A stretch of 64,000 nt of DNA from Paenibacillus macquariensis (GCF_900156375.1 NZ_FTNK01000008.1:186001-250000), one strand, 5' to 3'. Counted from the first letter of the stretch, positions 43,301-52,248 are shown. Program-made: numbers and translations. The notes: generated from the letters alone by a model not told the origin.

Positions 43301-44790
43301 TCACTTTGATATCAGCACCGGAAATGAAATCAAGGGATCTCATTATTGGTTATAAGAACAAAGCAATAGATGGAACTGGTAATTATTATGTATTTTTGAA
43401 TGCAGACAGCACGTCAAGAACCCTGACACTTAGTGAAGATTTAACAACAGGGAAGGTACTAGCAGATAATGATGAGGCGGGGGTCGACGAGGTTACTACC
43501 AAATCAGGATTTGTCCTTACGGCGAATTCCATCACCCTTGATCCATTAACGGCAGTCATTATTAAGCAAGATACAGCAGCAGTCATACCACCGATTGATC
43601 ATGGTAATGGTAATAAAACAGGAAAAGATGGCAGTGGTGTCGCTAGTGGAAGTGGTACTGCCAGCGGTAACAATAAATTGACCCAGAGGAACATTAGTGA
43701 GGAATTGCTGAAGAATGGTAAAGAGAAAGTAACCATTGATCTAGGAGATAAGGAAAATGGGGTTCTACTACCGTTGAAGTCTGCGGAGTTTGTAGGATCC
43801 AAGCCAATCGTAATCAATAAAGGTAACTTCACGGTTGAGGTTCCTCCGTCATTATTGAAAGCCATTCAAGAATCAATCGCCGCTGATCAATCGGAGGGTG
43901 CTATCATTTCATTTAAGATGGATGAAGTGGAAGAATCTGTAGCACAATCTCTTATTGGTAAATCAGATAGCTCGACAATCAAGTTGAAATTGGCGAGTAA
44001 GATGTTCAATTTCAGTCTTTCAGTCATAACGAAGGATGGGAAAGAAGTGAAGATCGATCGTTTCGTAACCCCAATTACGCTAATCTTCAACGTTGATCCT
44101 TCAGCAGATAAAAAACTCCTTGGGGTGTACTTTATCAGGGACAACGGTGAATTGGAATATGTCGGTGGTTATTGGGAGAACAGCAAGCTGAAAGTAGACG
44201 TATACCATTTCAGCAAGTATGCCGTATTAGAATACAACAAATCGTTTGCAGATTTGGAAGGTCATTGGGCACAAACGGCTGTTAAGGAGCTGACGGCCAA
44301 ACATGTGGTGAACGGAACGACAGACAGTACATTTAGTCCTGAGCAACTGGTGACACGCGCGGAGTTCGCAGCCATGCTTGTTCGTGCCTTGAACCTGAAT
44401 GATCAAGGTAGTGGTGTATCATCCTTCACGGACGTTAAAAGTAGTGCTTGGTATGCATCGGCAGTTGCTACGGCGTACCACAGCGGATTAGTGAAAGGTA
44501 AGAATGAGTTCACATTCGCACCTCAGGAAACCATTTCTCGAGAAGAAATGGCTGTGATGATCTTACGTGCTTATCATGTGAGAAATTCAGCATCAACGCT
44601 ACCGAATGTGTCAAATCCTTCGTTCATCGACGAACAACTGATCAGCTCTTGGGCTATTGCAGAGGTTCGAGCTGCAACAACACTTGGATTGCTGAATGGA
44701 CAAAGCAAGAATAAATTCGTTCCTCAAGCGGACACGAGTCGTGCAGAAAGTGCTCAAGCTATGATGAATTTACTCAACAAAATTCACTAA
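40348..44790 (+). CDS. Surface-anchored type I pullulanase with SLH domains
   Basis: 1480 residues. It cleaves alpha-1,6 links in pullulan and branched starch. Signal peptide 1-34; two CBM41-type starch-binding modules (about 68-175 and 185-285, each with LRVHY/VRVHY, GLW-W and ATPFPAGQVD); an Ig-like segment; CBM48 (about 395-485); GH13 catalytic domain (490-1050). Motifs: YNWGYDPHNYFSP (type I pullulanase), DVVYTHM near 657, MRWDMMGD with nucleophile Asp724, IGEGW with acid Glu753, and IEAHDN with Asp844. After a Gly/Ser linker and a PapD-like region, three SLH repeats (about 1300-1480) bind it to the secondary wall polymer. Ends at a terminator. Confidence 0.93.
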   Translation: MRSVLRGKKLLSIFMILVLIISSIGFYPLQVGAAASSEVGSVGDVQTIINETDVDHGYSVTKEVYGNVYGNTDTVPADHLRVHYNRTDGKYADLGLWLWGDVVTPSANWALGATPFPAGQVDNYGAFVDVPLISSAKTIKVIVVKRVSGDKDGGDKNISITTSATNEVWIKEGSDQVTPYEPVDIPANTVRVHYQRADNNYSPYGIWNWEDVAIPSDSWSSGATPFPAGQVDKYGAYVDISLKDNAKKIGFFVVHRTLGNEDKEGNRSFNLLDRHNQLWIKQGDNTVYVSPFGEVPTGLVSAEILSESKLLVNFTMTDGLEEGALKSELKITDKNDNVVTVNSVHITSSTAIEVITTPFLLENAPLRITYSGTTVSAVTGWRMIDEMYNYEGDDLGATYEAGSVMFKLWAPKASSVVANVYNKDDAVQLLGNINLTKGDKGVWSAMVAPRDLVGASITDLKGYFYQYEVTNNGVTTNVLDPYAKSMAEFRVNTKGDVGPDGDVVGKAAIVDLSGTDPEGFDFANINGYKKREDAIIWEIHVRDFTSDPAIENDLNSATWGSFDAFKSKLEYIQSLGVTHIQLLPVMAWYYGDEAKMDQRVLNYSTKFNEYNWGYDPHNYFSPDGAYSEDPTDPELRIKELKNMIDAIHDAGMGVVLDVVYTHMAKASFLDDIVPDYYAFQDANGNNIGGFGNNLATNHKMAEKLMVDSVKYWFDEYKIDGMRWDMMGDATYDAVQNAYDAAAAINPKALFIGEGWKTFGGAASDPSLAGKGADQDWMDKTDSVGVFSDEIRNELKSGFGNEGEPRFITGGARDINVILNNIKAQPSNTADDDPGDMVQYIEAHDNLPLYDIIAQSIKKNPSIPANDQEILKRVRLGNMLVLTSQGTAFLHAGQEYGRTKQWKGQGKPEQKYHELADEAGKVFGYFVHDSYDSSDAINMFDWNKATNEVQYPENNTTREYTAGLIALRKSTDAFRLGDKALVDSNVTLISAPEMKSRDLIIGYKNKAIDGTGNYYVFLNADSTSRTLTLSEDLTTGKVLADNDEAGVDEVTTKSGFVLTANSITLDPLTAVIIKQDTAAVIPPIDHGNGNKTGKDGSGVASGSGTASGNNKLTQRNISEELLKNGKEKVTIDLGDKENGVLLPLKSAEFVGSKPIVINKGNFTVEVPPSLLKAIQESIAADQSEGAIISFKMDEVEESVAQSLIGKSDSSTIKLKLASKMFNFSLSVITKDGKEVKIDRFVTPITLIFNVDPSADKKLLGVYFIRDNGELEYVGGYWENSKLKVDVYHFSKYAVLEYNKSFADLEGHWAQTAVKELTAKHVVNGTTDSTFSPEQLVTRAEFAAMLVRALNLNDQGSGVSSFTDVKSSAWYASAVATAYHSGLVKGKNEFTFAPQETISREEMAVMILRAYHVRNSASTLPNVSNPSFIDEQLISSWAIAEVRAATTLGLLNGQSKNKFVPQADTSRAESAQAMMNLLNKIH

Positions 44791-44806
44791 AGTACTATAA
44801 AGTTGT

Positions 44807-44858
44807 GAAGAACCTCCCCACGATCCATTTGAGCTGGGGGAGGTTCTTCGCGTTTTGT
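44807..44858 (+). terminator. Rho-independent terminator after pullulanase
   Basis: GAAGAACCTCCCC / GGGGGAGGTTCTTC stem with 16-base loop, followed by a T-rich stretch. Confidence 0.85.
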
Positions 44859-44947
44859 TGTATAGAACATAATAAGTTAATCTACAATAACGAGAGGTGA
44901 ATAATTCGCATAAAAAAATTGGATTTTTCAATAAATTTACAGCAAAC

Positions 44948-45013
44948 ATGACGTTTGTCATACTCACGACTTGACGTTTATGACTACAACGGTCGGAGTA
45001 ACTTCATTATAAT
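44948..45013 (+). promoter_or_regulatory. des promoter with two DesR-like boxes
   Basis: ATGACGTTTGTCAT (44948-44961) and TTGACGTTTATGAC (44971-44984) are related dyads 23 bp apart. TATAAT at 45008-45013 is perfect, but the hexamer 17 bases upstream (TACAAC) is a poor -35. This is the picture of an activator-dependent promoter; in B. subtilis phosphorylated DesR binds tandem dyads immediately upstream of the des -35 region. Confidence 0.6.
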
Positions 45014-45083
45014 AATGAGAGTAAACTACGCTTACGTTCTGAAAAGTTCCTAAAAGCGTGGTATCTGAGGAGGAAAACACAAG

Positions 45084-46139
45084 ATGGCCGAGGCTAAACA
45101 AGTCAACTTACGGAAAAAGATAGCGCCTTTTGAAAAAACCGAGATGAAGTCAAGTGTTCGACAGCTTATAAATACATTAGGACCTTTAGTGGTACTGTGG
45201 TATGGAGCATATCTGAGTCTTTCCGTATCCTACTGGTTGACGTTAGCGCTTGCGATTGTCACCTCTGGGTTTGTAATAAGGACCTTTATTATTTTCCATG
45301 ATTGTACCCATCAATCTTTCTTCAAAAATAAACTAGCCAATAAAATCGTTGGAACAATTACAGGTATTGTAGCTTTGGTTCCTTACGAACAGTGGAAATA
45401 TACGCATTCTATGCATCATGCAACAAGTAGTAATCTAGATAAACGGGGTACAGGAGATATGTGGCTCCTTACCATAGATGAATATTTAGAGGCGTCTAAG
45501 ATGCGTCGATTGGCATATCGTTTCTATCGTAATCCGTTAGTGATGTTTGGACTGGGTCCAATTAGTGTATTCTTGTTTCAATATCGCTTTAATCGTAAAG
45601 GTGCCAAACGTAAAGAACGTATTAACACTTACGTAGTAAATATTTCACTTGTAGTGATCTATTCATTGTTGATCTGGGCTATTGGCTGGCAGGCATTTGT
45701 ACTGGTTCAAGGTCCGGTGTTCTTCGTATCAGGATGCCTTGGCATTTGGTTGTTCTATGTTCAACATCAGTTCGAAGATTCCTACTTTGAGAATGAAGAT
45801 GAATGGGATTATGTAAAAGCCGCAGTAGATGGTAGCTCGTATTACAAACTTCCTAAGGTTCTTCAATGGTTCACAGGTAACATTGGGTTCCATCACGTTC
45901 ATCATTTGAGTCCGAAGGTGCCGAACTATCATTTGGAAGAGGCTCATAATGCAACACCACCTCTTCATCATGCGACTACGATTACACTTAGCACGAGTCT
46001 GAAATCACTTAACTTCCGTCTGTGGGATGAAGAGAATAAAACCTTTATTGGGTTTGGTGAGATGAAACGTAGAATGCGTAATATGAATTCCTTAGCAGAT
46101 AAATTGAAAGTTACTCAGCCTAGTTTACAAAAAAAATAA
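45084..46139 (+). CDS. des: Membrane fatty acid (acyl-lipid) desaturase
   Basis: 351 residues. It inserts a double bond into phospholipid acyl chains in the membrane, restoring fluidity at low temperature. Three histidine boxes for the di-iron centre are visible: HDCTH near 73, HSMHH near 110, and HHVHH near 272. About four to six membrane helices surround them. Length equals that of B. subtilis Des. GAGGAGG precedes the ATG. The desK-desR pair follows after 73 bases, the same order as in B. subtilis. Regulation by DesR is supported by two upstream boxes. Confidence 0.95.
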   Translation: MAEAKQVNLRKKIAPFEKTEMKSSVRQLINTLGPLVVLWYGAYLSLSVSYWLTLALAIVTSGFVIRTFIIFHDCTHQSFFKNKLANKIVGTITGIVALVPYEQWKYTHSMHHATSSNLDKRGTGDMWLLTIDEYLEASKMRRLAYRFYRNPLVMFGLGPISVFLFQYRFNRKGAKRKERINTYVVNISLVVIYSLLIWAIGWQAFVLVQGPVFFVSGCLGIWLFYVQHQFEDSYFENEDEWDYVKAAVDGSSYYKLPKVLQWFTGNIGFHHVHHLSPKVPNYHLEEAHNATPPLHHATTITLSTSLKSLNFRLWDEENKTFIGFGEMKRRMRNMNSLADKLKVTQPSLQKK

Positions 46140-46212
46140 TCAAGTATGGTAAACTAAACTAGAATAGAAAATATTCAATCCAAGTGTCATATAAAAAGAG
46201 GGTGAGACGACC

Positions 46213-47355
46213 ATGCAGAAATGGTATCAAATTTTCCATAAGAGTACAGGACTAAGTCCTTATGTGTGGGTCGTCTTTTGTATCCTCCCTTTTTATTTCA
46301 TATTTCGCGCGTCTTCTCCTTATCAGGTAGCTTCAGGCATTATTATGACTATCGTATTTCTGGGCTGCTACGTGTTGTCGTCTGTAACGAAAGGGTGGCA
46401 AGTATACTTTTGGACAAGCGTACAGATACTCATCTCAATAGGCATGACCTTGCTCTTTGGTTATGTTTATTTTGCTATCTTCTTAGCTCTTTTTATCGGT
46501 AATATACAAAGTAAAGGGGGATTCATTACACTGTATTGCATTCACCTTGTCACGACGTTTATAAGCATTAATTATGGATTTATCTCGCAAAATCCTCTGT
46601 TCATTACACAATTTCCATTCATCGTTATGTGTCTCATTGGGGTCATTCTGCTACCTGTTAATACCTATAATCGAAATAAAAGCGATAAGTTACAAGGTCA
46701 ACTTGAGGATGCGAACAAACGAATCTCTGAACTCGTAAAGCTAGAGGAGAGGCAGAGAATTGCGCGTGATTTGCATGATACATTGGGGCAGAAACTTTCT
46801 CTTATTGGATTAAAGAGCGATCTAGCTAGCAAATTAATGACAAAGAATATGACGCAAGCCCAAGTTGAAATTAATGATGTTCGTCAAACGGCAAGAAGTG
46901 CGTTAAAGGAAGTCCGCGAAATGGTTACTGAAATGCGAGGAACAAGAGTTGAAGACGAGATCTATCGTGTCAGTCAGATTCTAAAGGCGGCTGAAATTGA
47001 GTGCAGCATTGATGGTGATCCGAAATTGAGATATACCTCATTACTTACGGAAAATGTACTTAGTATGTGCCTTAAGGAAGCTGTCACCAATGTAGTGAAA
47101 CATAGTGAAGCTACCTCATGTACCATTAGTATTGAATCATCGCAAACAGATCTGGTTATCCAAGTACGGGATAACGGTGTCGGAATCGGTATGGATGAAG
47201 AGAACCATTGCTTTAGTGGAAATGGACTGAGGGGTATGATGGAACGGCTTGAATTTGTGAATGGAACCCTTGAAATCTTATCAAATAATGGAACACAACT
47301 TGTTATTACGGTACCGAACAATGTCAAGCAACCGGAAAGGGAGACGGGTTTATGA
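46213..47355 (+). CDS. desK: Membrane thermosensor histidine kinase DesK
   Basis: 380 residues. Five or so membrane helices fill residues 15-155 and would sense membrane thickness. A coiled linker (about 160-180) leads to the HisKA_3 block ERQRIARDLHDTLGQKLS with phospho-acceptor His188, the same number as in B. subtilis DesK. The ATPase part has LKEAVTNVVKHS, DNGVGIG and GNGLRGM. In the cold it phosphorylates DesR; in the warm it acts as phosphatase (family knowledge). The gene overlaps desR by four bases. AGGGTGAG precedes the ATG. Confidence 0.95.
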   Translation: MQKWYQIFHKSTGLSPYVWVVFCILPFYFIFRASSPYQVASGIIMTIVFLGCYVLSSVTKGWQVYFWTSVQILISIGMTLLFGYVYFAIFLALFIGNIQSKGGFITLYCIHLVTTFISINYGFISQNPLFITQFPFIVMCLIGVILLPVNTYNRNKSDKLQGQLEDANKRISELVKLEERQRIARDLHDTLGQKLSLIGLKSDLASKLMTKNMTQAQVEINDVRQTARSALKEVREMVTEMRGTRVEDEIYRVSQILKAAEIECSIDGDPKLRYTSLLTENVLSMCLKEAVTNVVKHSEATSCTISIESSQTDLVIQVRDNGVGIGMDEENHCFSGNGLRGMMERLEFVNGTLEILSNNGTQLVITVPNNVKQPERETGL

Positions 47356-47951
47356 TTCGTATTGTCATTGCTGAAGACCAGCGGATGCTGCTGGGTGCTC
47401 TTGCTTCCCTGCTTGATTTGGAAGATGATATGACGGTGGTTGGAAGAGCAAGTAATGGTGAGGAAGCCGTAGCTATGGTTCACCTTCACCAACCCGATAT
47501 TTGTATCATGGACATTGAGATGCCGGCGAAGAGTGGTCTGGATGCAGCGGAAGAATTGAAGGCATTTAACTGCAAAGTCATCATTCTAACTACGTTTGCT
47601 CGACCTGGATATTTCGAACGTGCGCTAAGAGCGGGTGTAAGTAGCTATATGTTGAAAGACAGCCCAAGTGAGGAGCTTGCGAGTTGCATTCGCAGCGTAA
47701 TGGCGGGGCGACGTATCTATGCACCAGAGCTTGTAGATGGCGCGTATAGTCAAGAAAGTCCGTTAACAGAACGGGAGAAAGAAGTTCTACAAATGATTGC
47801 TGACGGTAAGAATACGAAGGAAATTGCTGCAACGTTGTATATAACGACGGGGACCGTACGTAATTACATTTCCGTTATTCTCGATAAGCTCGACGTGACT
47901 AACCGAATCGAAGCCATCACACGTTTTAAGGAAAAAGGATGGTTTAAGTAA
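47352..47951 (+). CDS. desR: Cold-response regulator DesR
   Basis: 199 residues, same length as B. subtilis DesR. The receiver domain (1-115) has the phospho-acceptor Asp54 in IMDIEMPAKSG. The C-terminal LuxR/NarL helix-turn-helix (135-199) reads TEREKEVLQMIADGKNTKEI and TGTVRNYISVILDKLDVTNR. Translationally coupled to desK. It should activate des through the boxes at 44948-44984. A terminator follows immediately. Confidence 0.95.
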   Translation: MIRIVIAEDQRMLLGALASLLDLEDDMTVVGRASNGEEAVAMVHLHQPDICIMDIEMPAKSGLDAAEELKAFNCKVIILTTFARPGYFERALRAGVSSYMLKDSPSEELASCIRSVMAGRRIYAPELVDGAYSQESPLTEREKEVLQMIADGKNTKEIAATLYITTGTVRNYISVILDKLDVTNRIEAITRFKEKGWFK

Positions 47952-47985
47952 ACCCAAGTGGACATTCACTTGGGTTTATTTTTTT
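47950..47985 (+). terminator. Rho-independent terminator of the des operon
   Basis: AAACCCAAGTG / CACTTGGGTTT stem overlapping the stop codon region, with a seven-T run shortly after. Confidence 0.92.
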
Positions 47986-48000
47986 GTTTAACGTGTAACA

Positions 48001-48033
48001 AAAAAAAGGAACCCACAGCAACGGGCTGTGGGT
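48001..48033 (-). terminator. Terminator of the chemoreceptor gene
   Basis: Nine-bp stem ACCCACAGC / GCTGTGGGT (48011-48033), followed on the minus strand by a T run (48001-48007 complement). It serves the leftward gene at 48140-49852. Confidence 0.85.
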
Positions 48034-48139
48034 CTTATATTTATATATCATCTAAAAGGGGTAACTTCATTGTACCTTCGTTACATTAATGGTAGATGAA
48101 AATTAGATTGCAGGAATATTACAGTTGATCGACATTATA

Positions 48140-49852
48140 TTACATCTTAAACTTAGATGATTGTTCCTGAAGTTCTTGCGCCATGTCAGACAAGGTATGA
48201 ACGGCCGAATTAACATCATTCATGGTTGCGAGTTGTTCTTCAGAAGCAGCAGCAACATTCTGCGTTCTGTCGTAATTATTATTCGAAATTTGCTGCATCT
48301 GATGAAGAGAAGCCATTACTTCCTCTGCACTGGCTGATATTTGTTGAGAGGCTGCAGAGACTTCTTCCAGTTGTTGGCTCACTTCATTAACAGAATTGAC
48401 GATACTATGGAAGGATTCCTTGGCCTCACCCATTCCAAGTAGACCCACGTGAACTTCTTTACTTTCTTTTTCCATGATGGTAACGGCTCGATTAGTCGAA
48501 GCTTGAATATCCACAATAATCGAAGAAATTTGTCCAGAGGAGCGATTAGATTGCTCCGCGAGCTTTCTCACCTCACTGGCGACAACCGCGAACCCTCGGC
48601 CATGTTCTCCTGCTCTAGCTGCTTCAATAGAGGCATTTAAGGCTAGAAGATTAATTTGACCGGAGATGTCTTTAATCATACTAACAATATTCCCGATTTC
48701 GCTGGACTGCTGTTCGAGCTGTTTAATAACCATTGTAGACTCCTGAGAGGTTTGTAGTATAGAGTCCATTTGTTGACTTACATGTTGTATTTTAATACTG
48801 CCTTCGTGGGCTTTTTGTGTTGCGAACTGAGATATATCAGATACTTGTGAAGCTGATTTGGCAACACGCTGAATTCCTAAGGAGACTTCTTCCATAGCCG
48901 TAACACATTCTTGAGATGTACTTAACTGGATATCCGATCCTTCAGTGATTTCTTGAATTTCGAGCGTAATCTGTTCATTGGCTTCACTACTTTGTTGGGC
49001 GTTAGTTAGTAATTGTTGAGAACTTGCGGAAAGTAGGTCAGCGTTCATACTTATATTCGTCATGACGCCTCTAAGGCCTATGATCATTTCGTTGAATTTG
49101 GATGTTAGTACGCCAATTTCGTCCTTGGATTGATAGAGACCTTGCACGCTTAAATCACCGGCTTGAGCTTTTACCATTAAGGAAGAGATGTCAGATAAGG
49201 GTCTGGTAATTGATCTTGAGATGATGAAACCACCTATACTACACATGAATAAAGCTGCCAAAAAAATAAATATTGTGTTTCTCTTGCTGGTGTTTGCAAC
49301 TTTTTGATTGCTCTCATTTAATGCTAGAGAGTCGATCTGAGTCATTGTATTGATTTCAGTGAGAGTACTGATTATTTGGTCTCTAAGAGGTTTTAAATAT
49401 ACATCATACTGAGCAAGGGCTTCTTGGATTTTATCGTTTTCCAATAGCGTAAGCATTATTTTGAACTCTTCATCGCTTTGATGGATTAATTCTTTGAAAA
49501 AAGTGTATTTTTCTTCTAACTCTGAGGTTAATCCAATGCGCTCAAGTTCACTCATTAAGGCGAGGTTGTTCTCAATAATTATGTCAGAATTCGAATTAAT
49601 CTTTTGTCTAACCGTCGAATTGTTCGTCAGCATTAACTCAAGTTGATTCGAACCAATGAGTACATGATTTGTGATTAATTGATGTGTGAGATCAATAGGC
49701 TGCATTTTTTCATTGTATAGAAGGTTTGCATTGTTATTGATTTTTGAAATATTCGAAAACGCCAAAAATCCTATAAGGCACAATAGTAGTAATGCTAACA
49801 CCAATAAACCTAAAATTTTGGATGAGACTTTTAAATGAATGAGTTTCTTCAT
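48140..49852 (-). CDS. Methyl-accepting chemotaxis protein
   Basis: 570 residues from ATG 49852 (AGGAAGG nine bases upstream). TM1 about 12-32; an extracellular four-helix-bundle-type sensor (35-185); TM2 about 187-207; HAMP (about 208-262, [20 protein letters not shown]); and a long cytoplasmic coiled coil with the conserved hairpin tip [38 protein letters not shown]. It relays ligand information to CheA/CheW. Ligand unknown; no chemotaxis genes are adjacent. No clear sigma-D promoter was found. Confidence 0.93.
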   Translation of the reverse strand: MKKLIHLKVSSKILGLLVLALLLLCLIGFLAFSNISKINNNANLLYNEKMQPIDLTHQLITNHVLIGSNQLELMLTNNSTVRQKINSNSDIIIENNLALMSELERIGLTSELEEKYTFFKELIHQSDEEFKIMLTLLENDKIQEALAQYDVYLKPLRDQIISTLTEINTMTQIDSLALNESNQKVANTSKRNTIFIFLAALFMCSIGGFIISRSITRPLSDISSLMVKAQAGDLSVQGLYQSKDEIGVLTSKFNEMIIGLRGVMTNISMNADLLSASSQQLLTNAQQSSEANEQITLEIQEITEGSDIQLSTSQECVTAMEEVSLGIQRVAKSASQVSDISQFATQKAHEGSIKIQHVSQQMDSILQTSQESTMVIKQLEQQSSEIGNIVSMIKDISGQINLLALNASIEAARAGEHGRGFAVVASEVRKLAEQSNRSSGQISSIIVDIQASTNRAVTIMEKESKEVHVGLLGMGEAKESFHSIVNSVNEVSQQLEEVSAASQQISASAEEVMASLHQMQQISNNNYDRTQNVAAASEEQLATMNDVNSAVHTLSDMAQELQEQSSKFKM

Positions 49853-50085
49853 GGTTTCTACCTTCCTAAGCTGCAATTTTCTATATCTAATCTACTGAGA
49901 TCATGATTTCGATCACATATGTAATTTACACAATAATTCGACATATTTCCTGGTTTTCCTTTATATTTTCAGGATTCCATTCACATTTTCAATAATGAGT
50001 TTATAAGATTTGAAATTGGACATGAAGAATCGATAATGAGAGAATGTATATTACAAAGATCACAAGAGAGGAATGAACTTAAATT

Positions 50086-51072
50086 ATGATACGATTCGCT
50101 ATTATTGGGACGAACTGGATTACAGAACGATTCCTTCAAGCAGCGCAGGAGACAGATCAATTCCTTCTGACGGCAGTATACTCCCGTACGGAAGAGAAGG
50201 GTAATGCTTTTGCTGCTAAATATAATAATCCAAAGGTATTCACCGATCTAGAGGAAATGGCTTCGAGTGATCAATTTGATGCCGTGTATATTGCCAGCCC
50301 CAATTCATTCCATGCGGAGCAAGCAATACTGTGTATGAATCATGGAAAGCACGTCCTATGTGAGAAACCAATGGCCTCCAATGCCACGGAAATGCAAGAA
50401 ATGATGAACGTAGCGAAGGATAACGATGTGCTGTTAATGGAAGCTCTGAAATCTACACTTATGCCTAACTTCAAGATTATGAAGGACAATTTATATAAAA
50501 TAGGTCAGGTTCGGCGTTATTTTGCAAGTTACTGTCAATATTCCTCACGATATGATGCTTATAAGCAGGGGAATGTTCTGAATGCCTTCAATCCTACCTA
50601 TTCTAACGGATCATTAATGGACTTAGGTATCTACTGTCTTTATCCGATGGTAGCGTTATTTGGTAAGCCAGATAATGTTCATGCTGTGGGTGTGATGTTA
50701 TCCTCAGGCGTAGATGGCGAAGGAAGTATGGTGATGAAATACAAGGATATGGATGCAGTAGTGATGCATTCTAAGATTACTGATTCCTATTTGCCTGCTG
50801 AGATTCAAGGGGAGAATGGCACGATGGTTATTGATAAAATAAGTCAGCCATACGATGTGAAAATTCACTATAGAGACGGTACGATTGAAGATATATCTCA
50901 ACCTCAACTACATGAATCGATGTATTACGAAATTCAGGAATTTATTAGATTGCTTGCGAATGGTGAGCGTGATGGATCTATCAATTCTTTAGCAACATCA
51001 TTAGCGGTTGCGCAAGTGATGGAGGACGCAAGACGTCAGATCGGACTTCAGTATCCGGCGGATCTAACCTAA
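50086..51072 (+). CDS. Gfo/Idh/MocA family oxidoreductase
   Basis: 328 residues. N-terminal Rossmann fold (1-120): IRFAIIGTNWITERFLQAAQ, and the family motif CEKPMASNATEMQEMM around residues 93-108, where the Lys in EKP contacts the nicotinamide and substrate. The C-terminal alpha/beta domain has GGSLMDLGIYCLYPMVALFG-type sequence (seen as NGSLMDLGIY). It likely oxidises or reduces a sugar, inositol or related polyol with NAD(P). A hypothetical gene starts two bases after its stop codon, so the pair is translationally linked. Substrate unknown. Confidence 0.88.
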   Translation: MIRFAIIGTNWITERFLQAAQETDQFLLTAVYSRTEEKGNAFAAKYNNPKVFTDLEEMASSDQFDAVYIASPNSFHAEQAILCMNHGKHVLCEKPMASNATEMQEMMNVAKDNDVLLMEALKSTLMPNFKIMKDNLYKIGQVRRYFASYCQYSSRYDAYKQGNVLNAFNPTYSNGSLMDLGIYCLYPMVALFGKPDNVHAVGVMLSSGVDGEGSMVMKYKDMDAVVMHSKITDSYLPAEIQGENGTMVIDKISQPYDVKIHYRDGTIEDISQPQLHESMYYEIQEFIRLLANGERDGSINSLATSLAVAQVMEDARRQIGLQYPADLT

Positions 51073-51073
51073 T

Positions 51074-51592
51074 ATGTATGATCCTACGGTATATGAGAAT
51101 TTAAAGGTTGCCTTTGAGAATACGTTGTACGATTTGGATAATCTAGATGGAACAATCCATATAACAAATCGGATGGACAGAATGGAAATGTCGGTCATGT
51201 CACGAGAATTCGCTATTCAGTTCGTACTAGCTGAATATAGGGAGATTTCGGCTGAGATTGCACTAGAGGCGTCACTCCAAGATTTAGCGGCTGAAATACT
51301 TGATCTACCTGGAGAGAATCCGGCATGTACGTTACGTTTGCGATTTGTTATGGAGATGGAGAACGTGGAGACACAGTGTGATCAAATCGCCCAGTTGCTT
51401 CCTCAGATCTGGGAGTCTTCGGTAACCCCGTCACAAACATTAAGTTATGTGTACGGACAAGAGCGTATGCTCTTTACGAATACGATTGAGGTAAGGTTCC
51501 AACGTAAAATAAATGAGGACCAAATGGAGGATGTTCCTGAGGTTGTCGATCATGTTATACGGACACTTATAGGTTTGAAGGATCTTCAGTAG
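51074..51592 (+). CDS. Hypothetical protein coupled to the oxidoreductase gene
   Basis: 172 residues, acidic, soluble, no signal peptide. It starts one base after the stop of the oxidoreductase, so expression must be coupled. Alternating hydrophobic residues in TIHITNRMDRMEMSVMSREF and LRLRFVMEMENVETQCDQIA suggest a mixed alpha/beta fold. The end (VPEVVDHVIRTLIGLKDL) is helical. No recognised motif. A shared terminator follows. Confidence 0.7.
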   Translation: MYDPTVYENLKVAFENTLYDLDNLDGTIHITNRMDRMEMSVMSREFAIQFVLAEYREISAEIALEASLQDLAAEILDLPGENPACTLRLRFVMEMENVETQCDQIAQLLPQIWESSVTPSQTLSYVYGQERMLFTNTIEVRFQRKINEDQMEDVPEVVDHVIRTLIGLKDLQ

Positions 51593-51637
51593 TTCGAGGA
51601 TAGAACAAATATGATACGCAAAATAAAGGATTTTAGA

Positions 51638-51680
51638 AAAAATTCTGGAACGGCCTAAATGGCTATTCCAGAATTTTTGA
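51638..51680. terminator. Bidirectional terminator
   Basis: AAAAATTCTGGAA and TTCCAGAATTTTT form a perfect 13-bp stem around 15 bases, with A and T runs on the two sides. It ends both the oxidoreductase pair and the leftward crystallin gene. Confidence 0.9.
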
Positions 51681-51710
51681 ATTTCAGAATATTGAATCCA
51701 ACGAAATCGA

Positions 51711-52097
51711 TTACTGTGTGACATCTAACATATCACAAGGTAGGTTACCCGTACGTTGAATTTCGAGGACTTGACGTTCAGTGAGTCTAGTACCTACGAG
51801 AATAAATGAAGATGTCACATTGTTAAAGTTGAACCGGCTTAAGTTAGCGACATTTGTTCTCCCACTAAATATGCGAAATGAACCTTGAAAGTTGTTACGA
51901 GAGAACAGCACAAGTGTTACGGCTGAAGGAAATAATACATTTCTAAGTCTGAAGCTAGTGAGCACGTTATTGAATCGAAATACGCCTAGATTCCTAACAG
52001 CTACGCCTCCGCGTCTAAATGTGAGACGTCTGCCTGTATAGTTCGCTCCAGTGAACATAGAGAGGCGAACACCGTTATTGAAGAAATTCCCTTGCAT
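51711..52097 (-). CDS. Beta/gamma-crystallin-fold protein with two calcium-clamp motifs
   Basis: 128 residues, no signal peptide. Two Greek-key-like halves follow one another: MFTGANYTGRRLTFRRG...FNNVLTSFRLRN (about 13-55) and LFSRNNFQGSFRIFSGR...FNNVTSSFILVG (about 62-103). Each has the aromatic-x-x-x-N-(Y/F)-x-G hairpin and ends in the microbial crystallin calcium motif (N/D)(N/D)-x-x-(S/T)S: NNVLTS and NNVTSS. In this family the two motifs exchange residues to make two calcium sites. A short C-terminal tail (105-128) contains a Cys. ATG 52097 lies eight bases after AAGGAG; GTG 52106 overlaps that site. Role in spores, stress or calcium storage is open. Confidence 0.7.
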   Translation of the reverse strand: MQGNFFNNGVRLSMFTGANYTGRRLTFRRGGVAVRNLGVFRFNNVLTSFRLRNVLFPSAVTLVLFSRNNFQGSFRIFSGRTNVANLSRFNFNNVTSSFILVGTRLTERQVLEIQRTGNLPCDMLDVTQ

Positions 52098-52191
52098 TGC
52101 TATCACTCCTTATTATGAGATGATAACAATATATGAGAGAGTTGTAGATTTGGATTAGACTTATCGGACTAAATTGCGTTTGTTTTTGCAA

Positions 52192-52248
52192 ATGAGGATG
52201 ATTCGTTCTAGACCGAATTAGAATCGGCCTAGAACGAATCATCCTCAT
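52192..52248. repeat. Long near-perfect inverted repeat (25-base arms)
   Basis: ATGAGGATGATTCGTTCTAG (52192-52211) and its exact complement (52229-52248) are followed inward by one mismatch and CCGA/TCGG (52213-52216, 52224-52227), leaving a seven-base loop. The total is 57 bp between mscL and the crystallin gene. A second small palindrome TTAGATAATCTAA lies next to it at 52253-52265. It may terminate mscL, but no T run follows on either strand. Confidence 0.85.

Noticed and set aside
49853-50000. Sigma-D flagellar promoter for the chemoreceptor
   Set aside because: A TAAA and a GTCGAATT are present on the minus strand, but the spacing is 17 instead of about 15 and the -10 match is poor.
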